Positions 1 through 9,100 of a stretch of DNA of 64,000 nucleotides are shown one piece after another (positions within the stretch are counted from its first letter, which is position 1; the number at the start of each line of letters is the position of its first letter). The translations under genes and the position numbers were made by a program. The notes beneath the pieces are model-generated. The model ran no database searches. It was given only the letters and a program-made list of their open reading frames with translations, and had not been told where the DNA came from. Origin of the DNA: Pelagerythrobacter marensis (GTDB lineage Bacteria > Pseudomonadota > Alphaproteobacteria > Sphingomonadales > Sphingomonadaceae); the NCBI RefSeq assembly GCF_036700095.1, contig NZ_CP144918.1, positions 869,001-933,000 on the forward strand, read 5' to 3'.

Positions 1-1
1 C

Positions 2-1027
2 CTTTACTGGATGAAGATGAGGGGGGCGATGCCACTTGAGGGCGTCGCCGCGCTCATGAGGGACGCCAAGGCTGCCGGAGTTCGTGCTGAGTTCGTCGAC
101 ATCGATACCTACGACACCCTGATGCTCCGGCTGTGGCGTAATCTTCCCGACAAGCCGGATGAGCTTGATGCGAAGGTGCGCAAAGGTCGTGTCGGAAAAG
201 TTCAAATCACGATACCAGGTCCGGAGGGCGGCAAGCCCGTTCTGCGCTTCAATGGGCTGCCAATGACACAGGTCCCGACGACTTGCGCCAAGGTGAAACT
301 GAAGTCCGCCACGAACTGGGACGCCATTGCCGAACTCAAACGAAAGCCGGAGACGAGCGCGGTTCTTACTATTGACGGCGACGTTATGGCTTGGGGCGGA
401 CCCAAAGATATTGAAGGCAGCTTCGGAACGGATTTTCTCGACCAAAGCGAGATGACATTCGATTCGGATTGGCGGACTGGATCACGACTCCACATCAAGA
501 ACTTTCTCGAAGAGGGCTTGGGGCGGGCGCTGTGCCGGGAACGGCCGCTGCTCCAACGTCGCCAGAGGTCTGGGGTTTCCTTGATCGTTGATCATAAGGC
601 GCAAGATGTGGGCATTTTGGAGGATCTGTATCGTGAGGCTGGCAAGGTCACCGGGCAAGTGCCAGGGCTTTCCCTTCCAGCGACCGAAGAGCATGACGCG
701 GTCCATCAAGTGCACTTCGCTGAGGCGGTCCACCTTTCGCTTAGTTATGCCGACGAGCGGCTCTGGTTGCTCTTGAAGCCCGATGTCTGGATATGGCCGA
801 CTATTGCGCGTCAGCATGCAACGCAGTTTCTAGATAGACGCAAAGCGGGTCGGAGGAACGACAAGCATGACCGTCTGCTTTCTGCTTGGATTGGCGTATT
901 GTCGGACCATGCGGGGAAGGATGTTGAAGTGACGGTCTCGCCCTTTGAAGGCGATATCGGTTTTGCAAATCCGGTCTTCGGCTTCTCGACTCAGACAGGC
1001 TTTGCCATGAAGAGGGGCAGAAAATGA
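2..1027 (+). CDS. APAZ-domain partner of a short Argonaute (5' end outside window)
   Basis: This is the C-terminal part of the effector/APAZ subunit that pairs with a short prokaryotic Argonaute in anti-plasmid or anti-phage abortive systems. The frame is open to base 2 with no stop, so the first ATG at 11 is probably internal and the true N-terminus lies upstream. The last 230 or so residues carry an APAZ-like signature: a [12 protein letters not shown] strand, then a basic helix around [18 protein letters not shown]. The first 60 residues ([18 protein letters not shown]) resemble the end of a SIR2-type NADase domain, which would make this a SPARSA system. That is my inference, since the catalytic part is missing. 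The stop overlaps the Argonaute ATG (ATGA), so the two are translationally coupled. Confidence 0.7.
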   Translation, partial: LYWMKMRGAMPLEGVAALMRDAKAAGVRAEFVDIDTYDTLMLRLWRNLPDKPDELDAKVRKGRVGKVQITIPGPEGGKPVLRFNGLPMTQVPTTCAKVKLKSATNWDAIAELKRKPETSAVLTIDGDVMAWGGPKDIEGSFGTDFLDQSEMTFDSDWRTGSRLHIKNFLEEGLGRALCRERPLLQRRQRSGVSLIVDHKAQDVGILEDLYREAGKVTGQVPGLSLPATEEHDAVHQVHFAEAVHLSLSYADERLWLLLKPDVWIWPTIARQHATQFLDRRKAGRRNDKHDRLLSAWIGVLSDHAGKDVEVTVSPFEGDIGFANPVFGFSTQTGFAMKRGRK

Positions 1028-2460
1028 CCGATGCGCTTCCCGCATATGCGGTCGCTCCCGAACCTGAGCTGATCTTTCACGGCGGGAGGACCGATCGGCA
1101 TCCCCTGCGCGGGCTGATCGATCACGGCCCCTTCAGTCTACGGTTCGGCGCACCATCAGTGGTCCGATTCGCCGTGATTGCCCCGCAGGCCGATATGGCT
1201 CGGATTGATGGGTTGGTTCGGGAATTGAACTCATCAGCGAAACCGAAAGAAGCACCGGCCTACTATCCGGAATATCCGGGCTTTGAAGCACTGATGCGCA
1301 CGCCAATCACTGATATCGAAGACGCTATGCGTTTCGCGTTACCGGACGAACTGAACCGGCTTGCGGCTGCGAGGAACAGGCTGGGGTTAGCGCAGGCTTT
1401 GCTCAATGAGGTGATCAAGCTGCGGGCAGAGCGCCACCGTTTTGATGTCGCGTTGGTCTACCTCCCACGCTCCTGGAGCGATTGCTTTGAGGGGGAGCGT
1501 TTCAACCTGCATCACTTCATCAAGGCCTATTGCGCCCCCACTGGCATTCCGATCCAGATTTTGAATCAGGAAAGTTTCGATCGGTCGTGTAGAGCCAATG
1601 TGATGTGGGGGCTGTCCGTGGCGCTGTTTGCAAAGGCCCGCGGCGAGCCCTGGAAACTCACTGGGCTTGACCCACAAGAAGCCTTCATCGGCATCAGTTA
1701 CGCTACGCGCCGGAAAACCGACGGCAGCGGACAAGAATATACGACGTGTTGCAGCCAGGTGTTTGATCCGGATGGAACAGGATTTCAGTTTGTCGCTTAT
1801 GACGCCAAGGAGTTCACGGAGGACCGCCGCCACAATCCGTATTTGTCGTATTATGAAATGCAATCCGTGCTCGCGAAGAGCTTACACGTCTATCAATCTG
1901 GCCATGTCGGCAGGACGCCCAAGAAGATAACGATCCATAAGAACACTGAGTTCAAGGAGGAGGAGATTGAAGCAGCGCTTGACAGCTTCAACGAAGGCAC
2001 TGAGGTCGAACTCGTGCAGGTCGTTCAATCCACCGATTGGACCGGCCTGCGATACACTTCTGGAAAGCAAGCGCAGTACGGCAATCCGGCTGAACCACCG
2101 AAGCCATATAACTATCCTGTCGAGAGAGGGGCGTATGTTCCGATCTCTCCATCGGAAGCGTTGGCTTGGTCGCAGGGAAGCGTTACCGGTGTTCAGCTCA
2201 AAAACCCCAACTATAACATCTACAAAGAGGGCGCACTCAAACCTACGCCATCGCCGCTCTTGTTGCGTCGTTTTTCAGGCCAGGGTGGCTGGCATGAGAC
2301 CGTTAACGGCATTCTTGCGCTGACCAAAATGGATTGGAACAACAACACGTTGTATAAGAAGCTGCCAGTGACGATGGTTTATTCGGGCCGCTTTGCGGAG
2401 ATCATTCAGCAAAATCCCGAGCTGGTGGACCAAGTCTTTGATTTCCGTTGCTTCATGTAG
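1024..2460 (+). CDS. Short prokaryotic Argonaute (MID-PIWI)
   Basis: This 478-residue protein fits a short pAgo: MID and PIWI domains only, with no N or PAZ domain. In the family it binds a guide and recognises complementary target nucleic acid, which switches on the effector of its APAZ partner. PIWI landmarks visible are [10 protein letters not shown] (about residue 220), [14 protein letters not shown] (about 300) and [10 protein letters not shown] near the end. At the first landmark the usual catalytic Asp (IGID) is Ser, so slicer activity is expected to be absent, as is normal for short pAgos. It overlaps the upstream APAZ gene by four bases. Both genes are visibly less GC-rich than the flanking chromosome and sit next to an integrase, which points to transfer. 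Confidence 0.85.
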   Translation: MTDALPAYAVAPEPELIFHGGRTDRHPLRGLIDHGPFSLRFGAPSVVRFAVIAPQADMARIDGLVRELNSSAKPKEAPAYYPEYPGFEALMRTPITDIEDAMRFALPDELNRLAAARNRLGLAQALLNEVIKLRAERHRFDVALVYLPRSWSDCFEGERFNLHHFIKAYCAPTGIPIQILNQESFDRSCRANVMWGLSVALFAKARGEPWKLTGLDPQEAFIGISYATRRKTDGSGQEYTTCCSQVFDPDGTGFQFVAYDAKEFTEDRRHNPYLSYYEMQSVLAKSLHVYQSGHVGRTPKKITIHKNTEFKEEEIEAALDSFNEGTEVELVQVVQSTDWTGLRYTSGKQAQYGNPAEPPKPYNYPVERGAYVPISPSEALAWSQGSVTGVQLKNPNYNIYKEGALKPTPSPLLLRRFSGQGGWHETVNGILALTKMDWNNNTLYKKLPVTMVYSGRFAEIIQQNPELVDQVFDFRCFM

Positions 2461-2529
2461 GGATCAAAGGATCGTTAAATTGTGAATTGAGTCTATTCTA
2501 CGTGAAGACAGTAGGACACCCTTTTGTTC

Positions 2530-3852
2530 CTACACCGCTGGCCTAGATTCCGTGAGCATTTGATCGATTGCGCTCTTCCTGGATTGTCGATCCAGCGTGT
2601 AAGTGTTCCGTCTGAATTCGACGCCTTCAAGCAAGGCCTTTACGTAGCCCGACACGGTGTCCGCAGCCATGATCAACGTTGAGTCGAGGGTGTGGACGTA
2701 TTTGCTCGTGACCGATCCCTTCGCGTGGCCGATCAGAGCGGCGATCGTGATCTCTGTGAAACCCAAGTCGTTCGCGATACTTGCGAAACTGTGCCGTAGC
2801 ACGTGAGGCGTCACATCCCAGAGCGGGGTATCCTTGAACAGCTTCTTCCAACTCTGCGGGAAGTTGCCGACCGCATTGTCGAAGCCTTGGCCGGGAAAGA
2901 CATAAGTTCCGGTTCTGTGCGGTCGTTCCTTCTCCAAATATTCCACGACTGGAAGGCCTACCGGGCGAACCGAGGAGCCTTCCTTGCTATCGACCAGCCG
3001 CAAGCAGCTACCCTCAAGGTCGATCTCACTCCATTTGAGGTTGACGATTTCTCCGCGCCGACACCCGGTCAGCGTAATCAGCCTCAGGATCTCGGCATGT
3101 ATTCTGAAGCGATCGCTTTGCTGAGCCTGACGAAGGATGTCTCCCAAAATACGGTACTCAGCCTCGCTGAGCCGACGGTCGCGAACCTGGTATTTCGGTT
3201 TGCGGAGACCGTGCGTCGGATTGTGTTCGATCACCCCGGCCTCGACCGCGTAGGAGAAGATGCCGCCGAGCAGACCCATTGTCCGTATTGCAGTGCCACG
3301 GCCACCGCGAACGATCGCCTTGCCGCGCAGCTTTTCGGTCTTCATGGTCGCGCGTGTCTTGCCGGCGATGATGTCCTTCATCAGGTTGTTCATGTCGGGC
3401 TTGGTGATGTCCCGCACGCGTCGCGTCCCGAGAAGAGGGATGATGTGCCTGCGGATACGCCCGACATCGGTGGCGATGGTGGTCTCCTTCTTCGGTCGGC
3501 CGCCTTTGCCCAGGATGAGGCCGGCTTCCATGTCGGCGATGTACTGCTCACACAGCTGCTTGATTGTCAGCGCCTTGCGGTCTTCTTCGCGTTCTTCAGC
3601 CGGATCGCCGCCATGGGCGACCTGTCCGAGCAGGGCCTTGGCTTCGCGGCGCGCAGTCTCGGGCGTCCACACGCCATGAAGGCCGATCGTGTAGCGACGC
3701 GAGCGGCCACGGGATCGGTACTGGACGATGTAGCTGCGCTTGCCGGAGGGATAGACGCGAAGACCGAAGCCTGGCAATTCGTCGTCCCAGACGACGTGAC
3801 CTTTGCTCTGCGGCTCGACGGCCTCCACGAACCGTTTGGTCAGTTTGGTCAT
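2530..3852 (-). CDS. Tyrosine recombinase/integrase of the island
   Basis: This site-specific integrase has 440 residues from the chosen start. The N-terminal 80 residues form a DUF4102-like arm-binding domain (WDDELPGFGLRVYPSG). A SAM-like core-binding domain follows, and then a catalytic domain with the tyrosine-recombinase set: Arg in TGCRRGEI, HVLRHSF (HxxR), LIGHA (His) and the SKYVH tyrosine nucleophile. I chose ATG 3852 because it is preceded at good spacing by GGGAG; an in-frame ATG 45 bases upstream lacks this. The gene reads away from the tRNA remnant at 4031-4075, placing it at one end of an element that extends left past base 1. Confidence 0.95.
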   Translation of the reverse strand: MTKLTKRFVEAVEPQSKGHVVWDDELPGFGLRVYPSGKRSYIVQYRSRGRSRRYTIGLHGVWTPETARREAKALLGQVAHGGDPAEEREEDRKALTIKQLCEQYIADMEAGLILGKGGRPKKETTIATDVGRIRRHIIPLLGTRRVRDITKPDMNNLMKDIIAGKTRATMKTEKLRGKAIVRGGRGTAIRTMGLLGGIFSYAVEAGVIEHNPTHGLRKPKYQVRDRRLSEAEYRILGDILRQAQQSDRFRIHAEILRLITLTGCRRGEIVNLKWSEIDLEGSCLRLVDSKEGSSVRPVGLPVVEYLEKERPHRTGTYVFPGQGFDNAVGNFPQSWKKLFKDTPLWDVTPHVLRHSFASIANDLGFTEITIAALIGHAKGSVTSKYVHTLDSTLIMAADTVSGYVKALLEGVEFRRNTYTLDRQSRKSAIDQMLTESRPAV

Positions 3853-3978
3853 GCTCCCGTCCCTCGGAAGCCCCAATTTCGAGTAAGCACCACGCAAGCA
3901 CGCGGGCGGAAATCAAGGCGTAATCTCGGATAGAGACTTCGGAGAGCGGATTCTGAAAATCAATATATTTCAGCTGGT

Positions 3979-4006
3979 TATCGTGCTCTGGCGTGCCCTA
4001 TCGTGC
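3979..4006. repeat. Pair of TATCGTGC direct repeats near the attachment site
   Basis: The octamer TATCGTGC occurs at 3979-3986 and again at 3999-4006, exactly 20 bp apart, between the integrase start and the tRNA remnant. Repeats in this position are often arm-type integrase binding sites. That role is inference from position only. Confidence 0.35.
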
Positions 4007-4030
4007 AATTCGGATAGGCCCTTAGACCAG

Positions 4031-4075
4031 CTCCGAAGGCAGAGGTCACAGGTTCGAATCCTGTCGGGTGCGCCA
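4031..4075 (+). repeat. Attachment site: 3' half of tRNA-Arg(CCG)
   Basis: These 45 bases fold as the 3' part of a tRNA: anticodon loop CTCCGAA (4031-4037), 3' anticodon stem GGCAG, a five-base variable loop, a T-arm ACAGG/CCTGT around TTCGAAT, the 3' acceptor strand CGGGTGC, discriminator G and CCA. The bases before 4031 (ACCAG) do not pair with GGCAG and there is no D-arm or 5' acceptor strand, so this is not a functional tRNA. Such a partial copy is what tRNA-targeting integration leaves at the far end of an island. The intact tRNA-Arg should lie to the left, outside the window. Confidence 0.8.
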
Positions 4076-4193
4076 GCTTTTGAAATTCAAGGCTTTACGC
4101 AGACACCGGTTGTCGCTTCGTGCGCGTGCGGAAACGTCACGGCATTGGTCGGAAATGGGATTGGCGCAAATCGGCGGTCTACCTTGGCTGACC

Positions 4194-4225
4194 TTGCGAA
4201 ATTTTAAAACGCATATTATATAATA
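4194..4225 (+). promoter_or_regulatory. Promoter and palindrome of the TetR gene
   Basis: A -35-like TTGCGA (4194-4199) is followed after 17 bp by TATATA (4217-4222), or after 19 bp by TATAAT. A perfect 12-bp palindrome, TATTATATAATA (4214-4225), covers the -10 region and would suit autorepression. Assignment is by sequence only. Confidence 0.5.
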
Positions 4226-4236
4226 GATATTGCAAA

Positions 4237-4250
4237 ACGGGAGGTCCCGT
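4237..4250 (+). promoter_or_regulatory. Inverted repeat containing the ribosome-binding site of the TetR gene
   Basis: ACGGGAGGTCCCGT is a 6+2+6 inverted repeat ending right at the ATG at 4251 and containing the GGGAGG Shine-Dalgarno. It decides the start at 4251 over the upstream ATG at 4230. It could also be an operator. Confidence 0.45.
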
Positions 4251-4799
4251 ATGGCGCGGCCGCGAACGTTTGACGAAGAGACAGTCCTGTCCGGTGCGAT
4301 GCATGTGTTTCGCCGCCAGGGATATACAGCCAGCTCGGTCCGCGACCTGGAGGAGGCAACGGGGCTCACCTCCGGCAGTCTCTACAACACCTATGGCGAC
4401 AAGCGCGGGCTCTTCCGAGCTGCGAGCGATCATTACAATCGCAAGGTCTTGATGCGCCGCCTTCAGGATCACGCACCGAAGGGCTCCGGTATCGAGGGCC
4501 TGCGCCGCCTGTTCCTGTCGCTTCTGCACGAGCCGAACGGAGGCTCGTCAGGCTGCCTGATCACGAACAGCGCCGTCGAGTTCGGCGACACGGAAATACC
4601 GCCCTTCGTATCACACGGGTTCGACCTCCTTCGCGAGGCTTTCGCCGACCGGCTTGGCGGCGACGGACCCGACGCGGTGGGGTTGCTGGCGCTCTACCAG
4701 GGCGTCCTCGTCCTGGTTCGTGCGGGTTACGAGACCCGCGACCTGGAAAAGATGATCACCAACCATTTCAGCATATTGGAGGCGTGTCATGGACGCTGA
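4251..4799 (+). CDS. TetR-family transcriptional regulator
   Basis: A 182-residue TetR repressor. The N-terminal helix-turn-helix is clear (MARPRTFDEETVL, then TSGSLYNTYGDKRGLF). The ligand domain begins with the GCLITNSAVEFG stretch typical of the electrophile/quinone-type subgroup (NemR/AcuR-like), but the inducer cannot be read from sequence. Its 3' end overlaps the start of the SnoaL-like gene by 11 bases, so that gene is the most likely co-transcribed target. It lies just outside the integrative island, on the chromosomal side of the attachment site. Confidence 0.9.
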   Translation: MARPRTFDEETVLSGAMHVFRRQGYTASSVRDLEEATGLTSGSLYNTYGDKRGLFRAASDHYNRKVLMRRLQDHAPKGSGIEGLRRLFLSLLHEPNGGSSGCLITNSAVEFGDTEIPPFVSHGFDLLREAFADRLGGDGPDAVGLLALYQGVLVLVRAGYETRDLEKMITNHFSILEACHGR

Positions 4800-5154
4800 A
4801 ACACTTTGGCAGCGCTACGCGAAGATCTGGTCGTCAGAACCGGCTGTTCGCGAGAGCGAATTACAGGAGTGCCTGGCCGACGAGGCAACTTATTGCGACC
4901 CGAACGGGCCACTGAGCGGCCGAGCGGCGCTTTCCGACTATATGGGCGGCTTCCAGCAAAGCGTTCCGGGCGGCCGTTTCCAGATCAGCCAGGTGATCGC
5001 CCACAACGGTCGGTCTCTGGCCCGATGGGCGCTCCTGGGTGCGGACGACGCGGTCCTGCAACGCGGCGCCAGTTTCGCTCTGCACGATGAACAGGGCCGA
5101 CTGCAAAGCATCAGCGGGTTCTTTCCGCTGACAGCCCCGGACGCCGCCCAATGA
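4789..5154 (+). CDS. SnoaL/NTF2-like protein
   Basis: A 121-residue protein with the size and pattern of the SnoaL-like NTF2 fold: an N-terminal helix (ETLWQRYAKIWSS), ATYCDPNGPLSGRAAL, and beta strands ending ISGFFPL. Members are small-molecule isomerases, hydrolases or binding proteins; no substrate can be assigned. It overlaps the preceding TetR gene by 11 bases and is presumably controlled by it. Confidence 0.75.
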   Translation: MDAETLWQRYAKIWSSEPAVRESELQECLADEATYCDPNGPLSGRAALSDYMGGFQQSVPGGRFQISQVIAHNGRSLARWALLGADDAVLQRGASFALHDEQGRLQSISGFFPLTAPDAAQ

Positions 5155-5384
5155 CGGGGCGGACAACATGGAATTCGGCCTCGTCATGACGGGGTTTTCC
5201 ATTTGCGCTGACGATGCCGACCGCCGCGGCTTCCTTTCGCACGGCAGCGCTCCGCCTGGGCGGTCGACGCCCTGCAGGTGCGGCGTTCGCCACCGAACTG
5301 GAGAAGCAATGGCCTCGCCTCCTGCCAAGGACGGCAGAGAAAGAGGGGGCGTCTTCCATCGAGGCCATACCGCCTCGTCGCCGG

Positions 5385-5693
5385 TTATTCGGGAACGTAG
5401 ACGAGGTTCCCGTCGGGCAGGCGGTAAGTCGTTCCGGCCTTCACCCCGCCGCCCTCGCCGAGCCGGTCGGTCGAGGTATAGCGCTCCAGCTTCTCGCCAT
5501 CCTTTATCGTGACGGTCATGTCCTCCGCACCGGGGTTCTCCACCACCACGACGTTGTCCGACTGGAAGGGATTGAGCGGGTTGCGGACGATCAGCACCAT
5601 CAGCACCGCGGTGATCACGAGGAACAGGTCGACGAGGTTGACCACGGAAAGAATCGGATCGTCGGCCTCATCATCTTCGAGAAAGCGCATCAT
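5385..5693 (-). CDS. DUF2149 membrane protein (HmuV-like)
   Basis: A 102-residue protein with one N-terminal transmembrane helix (about residues 15-37, LVDLFLVITAVLMVLIV) followed by a periplasmic tail with VVVVENPG and KDGEKLERYTST. This is the DUF2149 pattern, an ExbD-like partner found beside MotA/TolQ-type channels. I start it at ATG 5693, which overlaps the channel gene stop as ATGA; a second ATG follows immediately. It is the last gene of the receptor/CobN-like/channel cluster and probably helps couple proton-motive force to it. Confidence 0.85.
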   Translation of the reverse strand: MMRFLEDDEADDPILSVVNLVDLFLVITAVLMVLIVRNPLNPFQSDNVVVVENPGAEDMTVTIKDGEKLERYTSTDRLGEGGGVKAGTTYRLPDGNLVYVPE

Positions 5694-6166
5694 GCGGCCT
5701 CCCGCGCGGTTTCGAGCATGCGCAGTTCTTCCAGCAGCCAGCGGCGGCGGATCGTGTAGACGAAGAACGAGATCGAGGCGGCGATCAGCGCCAGGATAAC
5801 GGAGGAGAAGGCGACGACCAGGTTCCTGCCGACCTCCGCCGCGTCGTCGGTGCCCAGCGCCAGCAAAGCAGGCCCCATCGGGATCATCGTTGCCACGAGC
5901 CCCAGCATGGGCGCGCTGCGCGAGACGATGCGCAGCCACTCCAGCCGGCGCAGGACGACAAGTTCCAGATCTTCGCCCGTGTGACCCGTGCGGCGGTTAT
6001 GTTCCGTGAGCGGCCGGCGGGCGCGTCCCGCCGCCCTCGCGGCGGCCTCGGCAGCGAAGCGCCCGAGGCTGATCAGCGCGTAGGCGAGCGATGCCAGGAT
6101 CAGCACGATCACGGGCACGAGGAACAGGCGGGAGGCATCGTAAAGGGTGGCTTCAAGCACGAGCAT
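5690..6166 (-). CDS. MotA/TolQ/ExbB-type proton channel subunit (HmuU-like)
   Basis: A 158-residue inner-membrane protein from the start at 6166. It has three hydrophobic segments: about residues 12-33 (LFLVPVIVLILASLAYALI), a Pro/Gly-rich segment APMLGLVATMIPMGPAL, and VVAFSSVILALIAASISFFVY. The last two form the usual MotA/TolQ/ExbB core. ATG 6166 overlaps the end of the CobN-like gene by 14 bases; an upstream ATG at 6226 would add a Pro/Ala-rich leader encoded inside that gene and is less likely. With DUF2149 it forms an ExbBD-like pair dedicated to this cluster. Confidence 0.85.
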   Translation of the reverse strand: MLVLEATLYDASRLFLVPVIVLILASLAYALISLGRFAAEAAARAAGRARRPLTEHNRRTGHTGEDLELVVLRRLEWLRIVSRSAPMLGLVATMIPMGPALLALGTDDAAEVGRNLVVAFSSVILALIAASISFFVYTIRRRWLLEELRMLETAREAA

Positions 6167-9100
6167 CGGCGGTTTCCCAGGTTCTGGAGGAGCGGCGGCT
6201 GCCCGCTTCGAGCAGCACGCCGGCAAGGAACAGCAGCATCAGCAGGATCGCGGCGGGAAGCTGCCCGCGAAGCGACGGCGGCCGCGGCGGATCGGGCAAT
6301 ACCTGCCGTTCGAGGATACGGCCCATAACGGGGGGCACCGGCGGCGCGGCCGATGCAGCGGCGGCGGCCGCGCTCGACGCTGCAGGCGGCGCGCCCGTTG
6401 CAGCCGCGAGGCCGAAACCCCGGCGCCGGGCAGCGTCGTTCGCAAGATCGCCCGCGGCGGCGACCAGGCCCTGCAGTTCGCGCCGCCGCTCGGCCAGCGA
6501 TCGGCGGGTGGCCTCGTCCGCCTGCCAGTATCCGCGCGCGATCGCCTCCTGCATCCGCTCGATCATCTGCAGCTGCGCATCGGGATGCACCCGCTCGAAA
6601 AACCGGTCGAGGCCGAGCCGGCGCGCATCGCGCACATAGGTATCGTGCATCGCCTGCCATTGATCGGCGCGCACGCTGCCGGGATCGGCGACCTGCCAGC
6701 CCCAGAGATTGTCGACGATGCCGAGCATCGTGTTGGCCCCGGCATAGCCTTCCTTCTGCATTTCCCCGATCCAGTGCGGATTGAGATAGCGCACGCGCAG
6801 TTCGTCGGAGAGGAAGGACGCGGCCGTGGCCAAGCGTGCCTCTCCGCCGCGCATATCGGTGACGTAGAGCGCGGGCGAGTGGCCGGTCAGGTGCCGCACG
6901 GCGAGCGACAGCCCGCCCAGGTGTTCGAACGGGTGATCGGTCGACAGGAGGCCGTGCAGATTGGAGGAGCGGCTCATCACTGCCGCGTCCACATGGCGGA
7001 GCTGCTCGGCGAAGAGATTGGTGCCTTCGAGCTTCAGGCCCCAGTCGCGCGCGCCATAGGCATATTGCATCCGCGCGAGGAAAGGATCGGCGAGATCGCC
7101 TTCCCCCTCCCAGCTTGCGGCCCCGCCGCTGCCGCCCGCGGCGATAGCGTCGGGCAGCCCCGTACCGTAGTCGCCGGGGGCATTGGTGAAGATGCGCAGG
7201 CGGGACAGTTCGCGCGCGCGCGCCGGCGCGATGCCGCGCGCGATCAGGGTTTGCTCGAGGTCGTGCGCTCCGGCCGCGGGGCCGCTGTCCTCGTCGAGGT
7301 CCGCGAGACGGTCGATCCCGTCCGCGAGCAGGCGCAGGAAGGCGTCGAACTGGTCGCGATAGACGCTGGTCGGCTGCATCACCACGTCGATGCGCGGACG
7401 GCCGAGTTCCTCCAGCGGCACGATGTCCAGCCGCTCCACCCTGCCTCCGCGGTCCCAGACCGGACGGAGCCCGAGCGCGTGAAGGATCTGCCCCTCGCCG
7501 ATCCCCAAAGTGCGGATGGTCTCGCCGGAGAAGACCGAGAAGGCGATCTTGCCCGGTATCTCCCCATGCCGCGCCTTGTGCGCTTCGATCATCCGCTCGA
7601 GCGCCCTGCCGCCTTCTTCATAGGCAGCGGGTGCCGGCACTTTCTCCGCCTCGAAGGCGTAGAGATTGCGCCCGCTGCGGATCTCGGGGTTGCGGATCGG
7701 GTCCCCGCCTGCGCCGGCACGAACGAAACCCCCGGCCAGCCCGGTGAGGAGAGCTTCGGTTTCGCCGGGATCGGCCAGGTTGCGGTCGTAGGCGGCGGCC
7801 AGCGCGATCTGCTCGCGCAGCGCCGGGTCGGCGATCGCGGCGATATCCTCGCCCTCGCGCAGATAGCGCGCGAGCGTGCGATAGGGCGCGCTTGCCGCGA
7901 TGTCGTCGAAGTGCTCCGCGAACGCTTCCTGCGGATCGAGGCCGAGCGCGGCGAGATAGTCCGGCCCCAATTGCTGCATCACCGTCGTCAGCCGCCGATC
8001 GGGCGTGGCCGGCGCGCCGAAGACGTGGAGGCCGAGCGGGATCGAGGTTCGCGCCAGCTGGTGCAGATGATCGTGCAGCGCGGTGTAGTAGCCGGGAAAA
8101 TCGCGCGCGGCCGCCTCGTCGCTCCAGCCCATGTCGGCATCGAGCCGCGCGCTGCGCGCCTGGGCGCGAATCGCTTCGGCCACGCGATCGCGCACCGGCC
8201 CCGCCTCGAGCTGGGCATATTGATGGATCAGCGCATGGATATCGCGCAGTTCGTCGTAGAGGCCCGACGGGGCAAAAGCCGGCGTCTGATGGCTGACCGT
8301 CACCGCCCGCCCGCGCCGCCGCGCCTGGAGCGCCTCGGCGACGTTGTCCTGGATATAGGGATAGAACACCGGCACGTCGCCCACCAGCAGGAAGGGGTAA
8401 TCGCCGGCCCATAGCCCGCGATCCTTGCCGGGCGTCCATTCCTGCGTGCCATGCGTGCCCATGTGGACGATCGCATCCGCCCGTTGCCCCTCGCGCACCC
8501 AGAGATAGGTCGCGAGATAGCGGTGATCGGGCGGCGTGGCCTTGTCGTGATAGGCGCTGCCGGGGTCGCGACCGCGCGGCGGCTGCGGCAGGATGGCCAG
8601 CTTGCCCAGCATAAGACGGGGAATGACGAAATCCCCGCCAACGACCGCCGGGCTCTCTTCCGGCGGCCCCAGAGCGGCCACAAGCTCCTCGCGGCGCGAG
8701 GCGGGCAAAGCGTCGAGCCACGCCTTGTAGGTGGCGAGCGGCAGGCGCGCGGCAAGATCGCGGTCCAGCAGACTGCCAAGCGTTTCGGGGCGATAGAGCC
8801 CGCCGAGCATGGCCTGGGCCGCGGCGATCAGCGGCGCGCTTTCCTGCGGCGCGACGTCGTAGCCGGCCGCCGCCAGATCGCGCGTAAGCTTCTCCAGGCT
8901 CAGCGGCAGATTGAGGTTGGATGCGGCAAGGTTCTTCTCGCCTTGCGGATAGTTCCAGAAGAACAGCGCCAGTCGCTTGGAGCCGGCAGGCGTCGTGCGC
9001 AGCGCCACGAGCCGTGCGAGCTTGGCTGTCAGAAGCTCGACCTGCTCGGCAATGGGGACGGGCGCGCCGTCCTCGACCGCGCCGAGGACGACGGGATCGG

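Noticed and set aside
4046-4369. A minus-strand frame ending in the tRNA remnant
   Set aside because: It is the antisense of a tRNA 3' half plus promoter region; such frames are a common artefact beside tRNA sequences.
6147-8414. A plus-strand open frame of 755 codons opposite the CobN-like gene
   Set aside because: Antisense shadow with no recognisable domain.
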